From: Streptomyces tendae
Lineage (GTDB): Bacteria > Actinomycetota > Actinomycetes > Streptomycetales > Streptomycetaceae
Assembly (NCBI RefSeq): GCF_014650435.1
Contig: NZ_BMUY01000015.1
Coordinates: 62,001-126,000, forward strand
Direction: 5' to 3'
Length of the DNA: 64,000 bases
Shown: positions 16,649-24,681 of the stretch, piece by piece
Layout of the letters: the number at the start of each line of letters is the position of its first letter
Position numbering within the stretch: position 1 is the stretch's first letter
Notes under the pieces: generated by a model
What the model saw: only the letters and a program-made list of their open reading frames with translations
What the model was told of the DNA's origin: nothing
Databases searched by the model: none
Program-made: the position numbers and the translations under genes

Positions 16649-17782
16649 GTGAGCACGGCTGAGGAAGTCCCGACGAGCGCACCCGCGGGTGTCCGCCGCG
16701 GCCGGGACCGCACGGCCTCCATGGCGGACGTGGCCCGGCTGGCCGGAGTCTCCTCGCAGACCGTCTCCCGCGTCTCCAACGGCTACGCGGGCGTCACCGA
16801 TGAGACCCGGGGGCAGGTGCTGGCGGCCATGAAGGAGCTGGGCTACCGGCCCAACAGCGCGGCCCGGGCCCTCAAACGCGGCGAGTTCCGCACCATCGGC
16901 ATCATCACCTTCTCGCTGGCCACCACCGGCAATGTGCGCACCCTGGAGGCCATCGCGACCTCCGCGGCGAGCGAGGGGTACGCGGTGACGCTGCTGCCGG
17001 TCGCCGTCCCCACCCAGGACGAGGTGCGCGGCGCGTTCTCGCGTCTGGAGGAACTGGCCGTCGACGCGGTCATCGTCATCATGGAGGTCCACCTCCTGGA
17101 CGCGGCATCCCTCACGCTGCCCCCGCACGTCCAGGTCGTCGTGGTCGACTCCGACGCCGGCGACACCTACACGGTCGTCGACACCGACCAGGCCGGCGGC
17201 AGCCGCGCCGCCGTGCGCCACCTGCTGGACCTCGGGCATGAGACGGTCTGGCACTTGGCCGGCCCCGAGGGGTCCTTCGCCGCCCAGCGCCGCACCGACG
17301 CATGGCGGCACACGCTCACCGAGGCCGGTCGCACCCCGCCACCCCTCGTCCGGGGCGACTGGTCGGCGGAGTCCGGCTACCGGGCGGGTCTGGAACTCGC
17401 CGCGCGCGAGGAGTGCACCGCCGTCTTCGCGGCCAACGACCAGATGGCCCTCGGCCTGCTGCGCGCCCTGCACGAACGCGGCCGGGGCGTGCCCGAGGAC
17501 GTCAGCGTCATCGGCTTCGACGACATCGCCGAGGCCGGCTCCTTCCTGCCCCCGCTGACCACCGTCCACCAGGACTTCGCCGAGGTCGGACGGCAGTGCG
17601 TGCGGGCCGTGCTGCGCAAGATGCGCGCGGCCGGTCCGGAGCGGGGCACGACACTGGTGCCGACCCGGCTGGTGACCCGGGCGAGCACGGCACCGCCGCC
17701 GGCACAGCGGGCGGGGGCGAAAGCGGCAGCAGCGGACGGACGGCCGGATCGAGGAGCGTCCGGGGACGGCACGGCGGTTTAG
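16649..17782 (+). CDS. LacI family transcriptional repressor of the galactoside locus
   Basis: 377-residue repressor. The LacI helix-turn-helix and hinge are 'SMADVARLAGVSSQTVSRVSNGY' at about residues 25-47, followed by a type I periplasmic-binding-like effector domain (e.g. 'VFAANDQMALGLLRAL' and 'DVSVIGFDDIAEAGSF'). A 20-residue low-complexity N-terminal extension precedes the HTH. GTG start at 16649. The divergent arrangement with the ABC/GH42 operon and the two matching palindromes between them argue strongly that this is the local regulator, probably released by an imported galactoside or its product. Confidence 0.95.
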   Translation: MSTAEEVPTSAPAGVRRGRDRTASMADVARLAGVSSQTVSRVSNGYAGVTDETRGQVLAAMKELGYRPNSAARALKRGEFRTIGIITFSLATTGNVRTLEAIATSAASEGYAVTLLPVAVPTQDEVRGAFSRLEELAVDAVIVIMEVHLLDAASLTLPPHVQVVVVDSDAGDTYTVVDTDQAGGSRAAVRHLLDLGHETVWHLAGPEGSFAAQRRTDAWRHTLTEAGRTPPPLVRGDWSAESGYRAGLELAAREECTAVFAANDQMALGLLRALHERGRGVPEDVSVIGFDDIAEAGSFLPPLTTVHQDFAEVGRQCVRAVLRKMRAAGPERGTTLVPTRLVTRASTAPPPAQRAGAKAAAADGRPDRGASGDGTAV

Positions 17783-17843
17783 AGGCGGCCGGGGAGGTAA
17801 CCCCACAAGCCGACCGTTGTCCCCCCACGCCTGGGAGAGCTCC

Positions 17844-19646
17844 ATGACCCAAGTCGCCGACTATGTGCTCCAGCGTCTGTCCGAGTGGGGCGTCCAGCGG
17901 GTCTACGGCTATCCGGGTGACGGCATCAACGGTCTGCTCGGCGCGTTCGACCGGGCCGACGGCGACCCGGAGTTCATCCAGGCCAGGCACGAGGAGATGG
18001 CCGCCTTCATGGCCTGCGGCCACGCCAAGTTCACCGGCGAGGTGGGCTGTTGCGTCGCCACCTCGGGCCCGGGCGCCGTGCACCTGCTCAACGGCCTGTA
18101 CGACGCGAAGCTCGACCACCAGCCCGTGGTGGCGGTGGTGGGCCAGCAGAAGCGGCTGTCCCTGGGCACCCACTACCAGCAGGAGATCGCGCTCGACCAG
18201 CTCTTCGCGGACGTGTCCGAGTACTGCCAGATGGTCGTGCACCCGGGCCAGGCCCGGCACGTCATCGACCGGGCCTTCAAGACCGCGCTGACCACCCGGG
18301 GCGTCGCCACGATCATCATCCCCAACGACATCCAGGAGGAGGAGGCCCAGCCCTCCCCGCCCAGGGAGCACGGCTCCGTCTTCTCCAGCGTGGGCTGGAG
18401 CCGGCCGCGGGTGCTGCCCGACCTCGACGAACTGCGCAAGGCCGCCGACGTCCTCAACGCGGGGAACAAGGTCGCCATGCTCGTCGGCCAGGGCGCGGCG
18501 AACGCGGAGGCCGAGGTCATGGAGGTCGCCGAACTGCTCGGCGCCGGGGTCGCCAAGGCCCTGCTCGGCCGCGAGGTCCTGCCCGACGACCTGCCCTACG
18601 TCACCGGGCCCATCGGCCTGCTGGGCAGCAAGGCCAGCGACAACATGATCAAGGGCTGCGACACCCTGCTCATGGTCGGCAGCAGCTTCCCGTACTCGGA
18701 GTGGCTGCCCGAGGAGGGGCAGGCCCGGGGCGTGGAGATCGACATCGACGGCCGCATGATCGGCATCCGCTACCCCATGGACGCCCACCTCGTCGGCGAC
18801 TCCAGGGAGACCCTGCGCGCCCTGATCCCGATGCTCCAGCGCAAGGAGGACCGCGGCTGGCGGGAGAAGATCGAGAAGGACGTCGGGGAGTGGCACGACC
18901 TGTGCGACCGCTGGGCGGGCGAGCACTTCGGCAAGACCATCAACCCCCAGGCCGTCGCCGCCGAACTCTCGCCGCGGCTGCCGGACGACGTCATCCTGAC
19001 GGCCGACTCCGGCTCGGGTACCAACTGGTGGGCGCGCCACCTCCTGCTGCGCGACGGCATGCGGGCCTCGCTCTCCGGCACCCTGGCCACCATGGGCCCG
19101 GGGACGCCGTACGCCATCGCGGCGCGGTTCGCGTACCCCGAGCGGCCGGTGATCGCCTTCATCGGCGACGGCGCGTTCCAGATGAACGGCATGAACGAGA
19201 TGATCACCGTCAAGCGCTATCTGGACCGCCTGTCCGGGTCGGCGCCGCTCATCTTCTGCGTGTTCAACAACCAGGACCTCAACCAGGTCACCTGGGAGCA
19301 GCGCGCCATGGCCGGCGACCCCAAGTACCCGGGCTCGCAGGACATCCCCGACGTCCCCTACGCCGCCTACGCCGAACTCCTCGGCCTCAAGGGCATCGTC
19401 TGCGCCGACCCCAAGAAGGTCGGCTCCGCCTGGGACGAGGCGCTCGCCGCCGACCGGCCCGTGGTCCTGGAGTTCAAGGTCGACGCGGAGATCGCGCCGA
19501 TCCCGCCGCACATCATGAAGGACCAGGGCAAGAAGGCCATCAAGGCGGCGCTGCACGACCCGGAGCTGACCGGGATCGCCACCAAGGGCGTACGCCAGAA
19601 GCTCACCGAGTACGCCGAGCACCTCCCCGGCCGGGGCCGGAAGTGA
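17844..19646 (+). CDS. Thiamine-pyrophosphate-dependent enzyme (PoxB/pyruvate oxidase-like)
   Basis: 600-residue TPP enzyme with the full three-domain layout: Pyr domain with catalytic Glu in 'QARHEEMAAFMACGHAKF', central domain 'VAMLVGQGAANAEAEVMEVAE', and PP domain with the GDG-N motif 'FIGDGAFQMNGMNEMITVKRY'. It resembles pyruvate dehydrogenase (quinone)/pyruvate oxidase, so it may turn pyruvate to acetate, but the substrate is not proven and acetolactate-synthase-like chemistry is possible. ATG at 17844 has GGGAGAG upstream. Its stop overlaps the start of the SDR gene as GTGA, so the two proteins are co-translated. Confidence 0.93.
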   Translation: MTQVADYVLQRLSEWGVQRVYGYPGDGINGLLGAFDRADGDPEFIQARHEEMAAFMACGHAKFTGEVGCCVATSGPGAVHLLNGLYDAKLDHQPVVAVVGQQKRLSLGTHYQQEIALDQLFADVSEYCQMVVHPGQARHVIDRAFKTALTTRGVATIIIPNDIQEEEAQPSPPREHGSVFSSVGWSRPRVLPDLDELRKAADVLNAGNKVAMLVGQGAANAEAEVMEVAELLGAGVAKALLGREVLPDDLPYVTGPIGLLGSKASDNMIKGCDTLLMVGSSFPYSEWLPEEGQARGVEIDIDGRMIGIRYPMDAHLVGDSRETLRALIPMLQRKEDRGWREKIEKDVGEWHDLCDRWAGEHFGKTINPQAVAAELSPRLPDDVILTADSGSGTNWWARHLLLRDGMRASLSGTLATMGPGTPYAIAARFAYPERPVIAFIGDGAFQMNGMNEMITVKRYLDRLSGSAPLIFCVFNNQDLNQVTWEQRAMAGDPKYPGSQDIPDVPYAAYAELLGLKGIVCADPKKVGSAWDEALAADRPVVLEFKVDAEIAPIPPHIMKDQGKKAIKAALHDPELTGIATKGVRQKLTEYAEHLPGRGRK

Positions 19647-20686
19647 GCGGCACCCGGGACCGGGGCGGGGACGGCCCCGAGGTCGTCGTCGTCACCGGCG
19701 CGACCGGCGGCGTCGGCAGGGCCACCGCCCGCGCCTTCGGCGCCCGGGGGGCCGCGGTGGCCCTGATCGCCCGGGGCGAGCACGCCCTCCAGCGTGCCGC
19801 CGAGGAGGTGGAGGCGGCCGGCGGGCGCGCGCTGCCGCTGGTCGTGGACGTCGCCGACGCGGAGGCCGTGGACGCCGCGGCCACCCGCGTCGAGGAGGAG
19901 TTCGGGCCGATCGACGTGTGGGTGAACGCCGCGTTCTCGACCGTCTTCGCGCCCGTGCCGGAGATCCGGCCCGAGGAGCTGAGGCGGGCCACCGAGGTGA
20001 CCTACTTCGGCTTCGTCCACGGCACCCAGGCCGCCCTGCGGCGCATGACACCGCGCGACCGCGGCACCATCGTCCAGGTCGGATCGGCCCTGGCCGAACG
20101 CAGCGTCCCGCTCCAGGCCGTCTACTGCGGGGCCAAGCACGCCATCCAGGGGTTCACCGAGTCGCTGCGCTGCGAGCTGCTGCACGACCGCAGCGGGGTG
20201 CGGGTGACCATGGTGCAGATGCCCGGGCTCAACACGCCCCAGTTCAGTTGGGTCCTGACCCGGCTGCCCCGCCATCCGCGCCCGGTGGCCCCCGTCTACC
20301 AGCCGGAGGTGGCCGCGCGGGCCGTGCTGCACGCCGCGGACCACCCCGAGCGGCGCATGTACTGGGTCGGCGGCTCCACGGTCGCCACGCTGCTGGGCCA
20401 GAAGCTCGCCCCGGGGCTCCTCGACCGCTACCTGGCCCGCACCGGCTACGACGGGCAGCAGACGGACCGGCCGGTCGACCCGTCGCGGCCGGTCAACCTC
20501 TGGAAGCCGCCGGACGACACCGCCCCGGACGACTACGGCACACACGGGATCTTCGACGACGAGGCGCATCCGCGCAGCGTCCAGTTCTGGATCTCCCGCA
20601 ACCGCCGCCCGCTGGCCCTGGCCACGGCCGCGACCGGGGCGGTGGCCGCGGCGCTGGCCGGCGGACTGCGCAGGCGCGCCGCCTGA
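19643..20686 (+). CDS. SDR family oxidoreductase with C-terminal hydrophobic tail
   Basis: 347-residue classical short-chain dehydrogenase. Cofactor loop 'TGATGGVGRA' and active-site 'YCGAKH' (Tyr and Lys) are present, with Ser in 'IVQVGSALAE'. Residues beyond about 230 form an extension ('MYWVGGSTVATLLGQKLAPGLLDRYLA') shared by SDRs of the SCO-type found in actinobacteria, ending in a membrane-like helix 'ALATAATGAVAAALAGG' and RRRAA. The GTG start overlaps the TPP-enzyme stop, so it probably reduces or oxidises a product of that enzyme, perhaps at the membrane. Substrate unknown. Confidence 0.92.
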   Translation: MSGTRDRGGDGPEVVVVTGATGGVGRATARAFGARGAAVALIARGEHALQRAAEEVEAAGGRALPLVVDVADAEAVDAAATRVEEEFGPIDVWVNAAFSTVFAPVPEIRPEELRRATEVTYFGFVHGTQAALRRMTPRDRGTIVQVGSALAERSVPLQAVYCGAKHAIQGFTESLRCELLHDRSGVRVTMVQMPGLNTPQFSWVLTRLPRHPRPVAPVYQPEVAARAVLHAADHPERRMYWVGGSTVATLLGQKLAPGLLDRYLARTGYDGQQTDRPVDPSRPVNLWKPPDDTAPDDYGTHGIFDDEAHPRSVQFWISRNRRPLALATAATGAVAAALAGGLRRRAA

Positions 20687-20713
20687 CCGTACGGCCGACG
20701 ACCCCCGGATCAG

Positions 20714-21517
20714 TCAGTCGGGTCTGCGGTCGATGTTCCGCGCCCACCAGTGGTGCTCGCAGAACCAGTGCCCGACCATCGCGCCGCCGAAGACGACGAA
20801 CCCGACCCCGATCAGCCAGGACTCCACCACCAGCACGATGCCGACCGCGCCGTAGCTGAACGCGTTGTCGAGGATGAGCGGCGTGAAGAAGAGGTACGAG
20901 AAGCCGCGCAGGCCGATCAGTCCCACCATCGTGGCGAACGCCCCCGGCAGCAGATCGCGCCAGCGGACCTGGCCGCCCAGCAGGAAGTGCTGGCCCCACC
21001 AGAAGAACAGCATGCCGCTGGCGGTCGACAGCGCGATCCGGGCCGTACCGTGCAGCGCGGTCCGTGTCTGCACCTCCTGGTAGAGGTACGCGGTCAGCAG
21101 GATCACCCAGGTCATCTGGCGCCAGATGCGGTGCCACGGGCCGGAGGGCAGTTCCCAGATGCGCTCGTAGCCGTTCTGGACGCTGGCCGCGAAGGACACG
21201 CCGAACACGCCGAGCAGGATGCCGCCCCACACGCTCGTCGTGCCGACGATTTTCGTCGGCGGGCTGATGATGTCGGTCAGCACCTTGGCCGACCGCCCGG
21301 ACAGCCCCATGCCGTCGGCCAGCCACGAGGCGAAGCCCCCGCGCCCCAGCGGGTCGGCGGCGGCCACCACGATCAGCAGCGGTGCGAGCGTGACCAGGGC
21401 GAGGGTGGCGAAGCCCATGGCCCTGTGCATCAGCTCCAGGTCCCGGCCGCGCCGGACCAGGGCGGACGCGGCCAACCAGTCCCACGCACGGTGGAACGGC
21501 CGCCACAACCGGTTCAC
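20714..21517 (-). CDS. YihY/BrkB family integral membrane protein
   Basis: 267 residues with about six hydrophobic segments and the family pattern 'RAMGFATLALVTLAPLLIV', 'FGVSFAASVQNGYERIWEL' and 'AYLYQEVQTR'. The family was once called virulence factor BrkB or RNase BN; its role (possibly transport or envelope) is not established. Start is a GTG at 21517. Convergent with the SDR gene (27 bp gap) and divergent from the enolase-superfamily gene. Confidence 0.88.
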   Translation of the reverse strand: MNRLWRPFHRAWDWLAASALVRRGRDLELMHRAMGFATLALVTLAPLLIVVAAADPLGRGGFASWLADGMGLSGRSAKVLTDIISPPTKIVGTTSVWGGILLGVFGVSFAASVQNGYERIWELPSGPWHRIWRQMTWVILLTAYLYQEVQTRTALHGTARIALSTASGMLFFWWGQHFLLGGQVRWRDLLPGAFATMVGLIGLRGFSYLFFTPLILDNAFSYGAVGIVLVVESWLIGVGFVVFGGAMVGHWFCEHHWWARNIDRRPD

Positions 21518-21672
21518 GGGGTGCTCCTCGGGCGTCCTTTCGATGGCTCGCGACGGGGAACTGAGTGACCCGGCCGGCGCCCGGACAAACGTCGGTTGAC
21601 CCGGACGGCCCGCGCATGGACCGGACCGTGCGGGGAACCGGCCCCGGGTACGCGAAGGCGAGGGAGTGCGCG

Positions 21673-22830
21673 ATGACGCCGCTGACCGGCCCGGAGACCG
21701 GGGCCCTGGACGAGTGCGTGGTCGACGCGGTCGACGTGCACGCCTTCGAGTTCCCCACCGACGGCCCCGGGGGCCGTGAGCAGGACGGCACCCTGGAGTG
21801 GGACGCCACGACCCTCGTCCTGGTGCGCGTGCACGCCGGCGGCCGTACCGGGCTCGGCTACACCTACGGGGACGTCTCGGTGGCGTCCTTCGTCCGCTCC
21901 GTGCTCGCGCCGGCCGTCGAGGGCCGCCCGGTCTCCTCGCCGCCGGCCCTGTGGGAGCGGATGGGCGCGCGGATGCGCAACGCCGGCCGCCCCGGCGTCG
22001 GGGCCATGGCCCGGTCCGCCGTGGACGTGGCGCTGTGGGACCTCAAGGCACGGCTGCTGGGGCTTGCGCTGGTCCAGCTCCTGCCGGCCCACCACGACCG
22101 GGTGCCGGTCTACGGCAGCGGCGGCTTCACCAACTACCCCCTGGACCGCCTCACCGACCAGCTCGCCGGATGGGTCGGGCAGGGCATCGGGCGCGTGAAG
22201 CTGAAGACCTCACGGGACCCGGACGCCGACCCTCGGCGCCTGACCGCCGTACGCCGGGCGGTGGGCGACGGGACGGAGCTGTTCACCGACGCCAACGGCG
22301 CGCTCGGCCGCAAGGAGGCCCTGCACTGGGCGCACCGGTTCCACGACGCGTGGGACGTGCGGTGGTTCGAGGAACCGGTCGGCTCCGCGGACCTGGAGGG
22401 ACTGCGGATGCTGCGCGAGCGCGGCCCGGCACGGCTGGAGATCACCGCGGGGGAGTACGCCTTCACCGCCCAGGACTTCGCCAACCTGACCGAGCCGCCC
22501 GCGGTGGACTGCCTCCAGGCCGACGTCACCCGGTGCGGCGGCATCACCGCGGTGCTGGAGGTCGCCGGCCTGTCCGCGGTGCGGCACCTGGACCTGTCCG
22601 CGCACTGCGCGCCCGCGGTGTCCGCCCACGCCTTCTGCGCCGTGCGGCGGCTGCGGCACCTGGAGTACTTCCACGACCACGTGCGCGTCGAGCGGCTGCT
22701 GTTCGACGGTGCCCTGTCGCCCGAGGGCGGGGCGCTGCGCCCCGACACCTCCAGGCCGGGCCTCGGCCTGGAGGTGAGGTGGGCCGACGCGGAGCCCTAC
22801 CGGGTGCACGGGGTCCGGCCGCCGCGCTGA
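21673..22830 (+). CDS. Enolase superfamily enzyme, mandelate racemase/muconate lactonizing type
   Basis: 385-residue alpha-proton-abstracting enzyme. The capping domain is about residues 15-140, then the barrel with KxK at K176/K178 ('RVKLKTS'), metal ligands D206 ('FTDANGA'), E233 ('WFEEPV') and E261 ('TAGEYAF'), a possible D284 and H311 ('LSAHCAP'). KxK plus the His-Asp dyad puts it in the mandelate racemase subgroup, which includes many acid-sugar dehydratases; the exact substrate cannot be read. ATG at 21673 follows AGGGAG. There are no sugar-acid genes beside it. A link with the benzoylformate module 15 kb away is possible but unsupported. Confidence 0.92.
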   Translation: MTPLTGPETGALDECVVDAVDVHAFEFPTDGPGGREQDGTLEWDATTLVLVRVHAGGRTGLGYTYGDVSVASFVRSVLAPAVEGRPVSSPPALWERMGARMRNAGRPGVGAMARSAVDVALWDLKARLLGLALVQLLPAHHDRVPVYGSGGFTNYPLDRLTDQLAGWVGQGIGRVKLKTSRDPDADPRRLTAVRRAVGDGTELFTDANGALGRKEALHWAHRFHDAWDVRWFEEPVGSADLEGLRMLRERGPARLEITAGEYAFTAQDFANLTEPPAVDCLQADVTRCGGITAVLEVAGLSAVRHLDLSAHCAPAVSAHAFCAVRRLRHLEYFHDHVRVERLLFDGALSPEGGALRPDTSRPGLGLEVRWADAEPYRVHGVRPPR

Positions 22831-22840
22831 CCCGGGCCCC

Positions 22841-23245
22841 TCAGGGGTCGCTGCGCTCCTGCGCCTCCCGCATGCGCTCGTTGTGCCAGGCGACGGCCGC
22901 CCGTATCTGGGGCTCCTGGAGGCCCGTCCGGCACCCGAGCTGGTCCATGGAGAGGGCCGGCGGACCGGTGGTCAGGGCCCGGGTCAGCTTCGCCGCCCAC
23001 AGCTCCTCGTCCACGAAGGGCCGGTGCGCGTACCCGTCCTTGATCACGTCGAAGTGGTCGTCGGAACACGTGGTGATGAGCCGCAGTCCGTCGAACCACT
23101 CGTTGGTCTCGTGCACCGCGGAGGAGTCCGGCACGTAGCCGCTCACCGCCTCGTCCTCGGGGAAGACCCTGGCGCACAGGTCGCACAGCTCCATGGGGAC
23201 CGGCTTGGCGGTCCTGCGGTCCTTCCTGCCCTTGCGCTTCCACAT
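22841..23245 (-). CDS. Hypothetical protein with N-terminal CxxC zinc-ribbon-like motif
   Basis: 134 residues, with a basic start (MWKRKGRKDRRTAK) and 'MELCDLCARVFPEDEAV', where the CxxC could hold metal together with 'TTCSDDHFD' downstream. The rest is predicted alpha-helical with tryptophans ('EELWAAKL', 'AVAWHNERM'). Start ATG at 23245 has GGGAG. I do not recognise a named family. It lies convergent to the enolase-superfamily gene with a 10-bp gap. Confidence 0.8.
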   Translation of the reverse strand: MWKRKGRKDRRTAKPVPMELCDLCARVFPEDEAVSGYVPDSSAVHETNEWFDGLRLITTCSDDHFDVIKDGYAHRPFVDEELWAAKLTRALTTGPPALSMDQLGCRTGLQEPQIRAAVAWHNERMREAQERSDP

Positions 23246-23321
23246 GGCGACTCCCGGGGATCGGTGTCCGGAATGCCGGAGTTACCCGCGGGGCGGGAAG
23301 CAAACGCCCCGCGCCCGCCCA

Positions 23322-23412
23322 GGGCGGCGCGCCCCGCCCGCTCACGGCAGCGCCCTCCGTTCGCTCGGGGCGGCGCGCTCCGCCCGCTCACGGCAGCGCG
23401 CCCCGTTCGCAG
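23322..23412. repeat. 46-bp tandem duplication of the 3' end of the GAF/ANTAR gene
   Basis: Two copies with a period of 46 bp (starting 23322 and 23368) match over about 43 positions with three differences. The second copy contains the last codons (ERGALP-stop) of the GAF/ANTAR gene; the first, downstream copy still reads as a vestigial ERRALP-stop. Confidence 0.6.
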
Positions 23413-24080
23413 ACCCGTGCCGCCACGTCCCGGAGTTTGACGTTGTGGTCCTGCGAGTACCGGCGCAGCGTGGCGAAGGCCTGGTCCTCGGTGAGGCGGT
23501 GCCTGCCCATGAGGATGCCCATGGCCTCCCCGATGGTGTGCCGGGTGCCGATGGCCTCCTGCATCTGTGCGTGGGTGCGGGCGCTGGAGAAGGCGACCGC
23601 CGCGTGCGAGGCCAGCAGCCAGCCGGCCGTCTCGTCGGCCTCGGTGAAGGCGCCGGGCCGGTAGGAGTACATGTTCAGGGCGCCGAGGTCCTCGTCCTCG
23701 GTGAACAGCAGGAAGCCCATCATGCTGCCGAGGTTCAGCTTGCGCGCCTCCGGGACGTACTTGGGCCAGCGCACCGCCTCGTCGGTGAAGTCCACGATCC
23801 GGAACTGGCGCTCCCCCGTGGAGCTGCGGGCGGCGTCGAAACAGGGGCCCTCTCCGACGCGCCCCTGCAACTCGTCGCTGTCGATCACCACCTGCTCCGT
23901 GGGGGCCAGTGACTGCACCTTGCCGCCGCGCAGGATGAGGATGCCGGCGGCGTCGCAGTCCGCCACCAGCTCGGTGGCCGAAGCGGTGATCCGCCGCAGT
24001 GTGTCGTTCACCGATTCCTGGGCCAGCAGATCGCGTGCCAAGGCGGCCATCTGCTGAGCGAACCCGCGCCAGTCGTCCAT
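23388..24080 (-). CDS. GAF and ANTAR domain antiterminator-like regulator
   Basis: 230 residues: a GAF sensor domain at about 15-160 ('GEGPCFDAARSSTGERQFRIVDF') and a C-terminal ANTAR RNA-binding domain at about 170-228 ('RHTIGEAMGILMGRHRLTEDQAFATLRRYSQ'). ANTAR proteins bind twin hairpins in nascent RNA and prevent termination. Start ATG at 24080 has GGGAGGAAG. The 3' end has been duplicated just downstream. Target transcript unknown. It is divergent from the MarR gene. Confidence 0.93.
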   Translation of the reverse strand: MDDWRGFAQQMAALARDLLAQESVNDTLRRITASATELVADCDAAGILILRGGKVQSLAPTEQVVIDSDELQGRVGEGPCFDAARSSTGERQFRIVDFTDEAVRWPKYVPEARKLNLGSMMGFLLFTEDEDLGALNMYSYRPGAFTEADETAGWLLASHAAVAFSSARTHAQMQEAIGTRHTIGEAMGILMGRHRLTEDQAFATLRRYSQDHNVKLRDVAARVCERGALP

Positions 24081-24157
24081 GCCGCTTCCTCCCTAGCTCT
24101 CCTGACAATTGCCCCGAGGGCGGCCGGACGCAACGGGGGAGGCTGCCGCGACACATC

Positions 24158-24193
24158 TTGTTTCACGGTACACGTAAATGCATAATGCGCTTA
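24158..24193 (+). promoter_or_regulatory. Promoter of the marR gene (leaderless)
   Basis: A -35 TTGTTT (24158-24163), a 17-bp spacer and a -10 CATAAT (24181-24186) place the transcription start at about 24193, which is the A of the preferred ATG. The message would be leaderless, consistent with no ribosome-binding site there. Confidence 0.55.
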
Positions 24194-24681
24194 TGGACGC
24201 ACCGGCGGAGGCTTCAGGTCCGAACGGTCCGCCCCCGGACGACCCGAATCCGGACGACCTGATCATCGCCGTGGAGCAGATGATCCGGTACGTGCGGCAG
24301 AGCGCCCGGACCGGCGGGCTGAGCACCGCCGCCTCCTCGGCGCTGGCCAGGCTGAGCCGCGAGGGCCCCGCGCGGCTGACCGAGCTGGCCAGGGCCGAGG
24401 GCGTCTCCCAGCCGAACATGACCCAGCTCGTCACCCGTCTGGAACGCGCGGACCTGGTCCGGCGCACCGCCGACGCGAGCGACGGGCGGGGCGTGCTCGT
24501 GGCGGTGACGCCCACCGGCCTCGAGGTCCTGGCCGCACGGCGCGCCGAGCGTGCCGGGGCCCTGCGGCAGCTCATGGAGGACATGACCGGACCGGAGCAG
24601 CAGGCCACCACCACCGCACTCCTGGCCCTGGCCCGGGTCATCCGCAACCGTCCGTACCCCCCGGAGGAAGACCGCGCATGA
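24193..24681 (+). CDS. MarR family transcriptional regulator
   Basis: 162-residue dimeric winged-helix repressor. The recognition region is 'RLTELARAEGVSQPNMTQLVTRLERADLVRR', followed by the wing 'DASDGRGVLVAVTPTGLEVLA'. The ATG at 24193 is preferred because the promoter hexamers fit a leaderless message; an in-frame ATG at 24178 is the alternative. The stop overlaps the transporter ATG as ATGA (24678-24681), so regulator and efflux pump are translationally coupled and probably co-regulated by the pump's substrate. Confidence 0.93.
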   Translation: MDAPAEASGPNGPPPDDPNPDDLIIAVEQMIRYVRQSARTGGLSTAASSALARLSREGPARLTELARAEGVSQPNMTQLVTRLERADLVRRTADASDGRGVLVAVTPTGLEVLAARRAERAGALRQLMEDMTGPEQQATTTALLALARVIRNRPYPPEEDRA

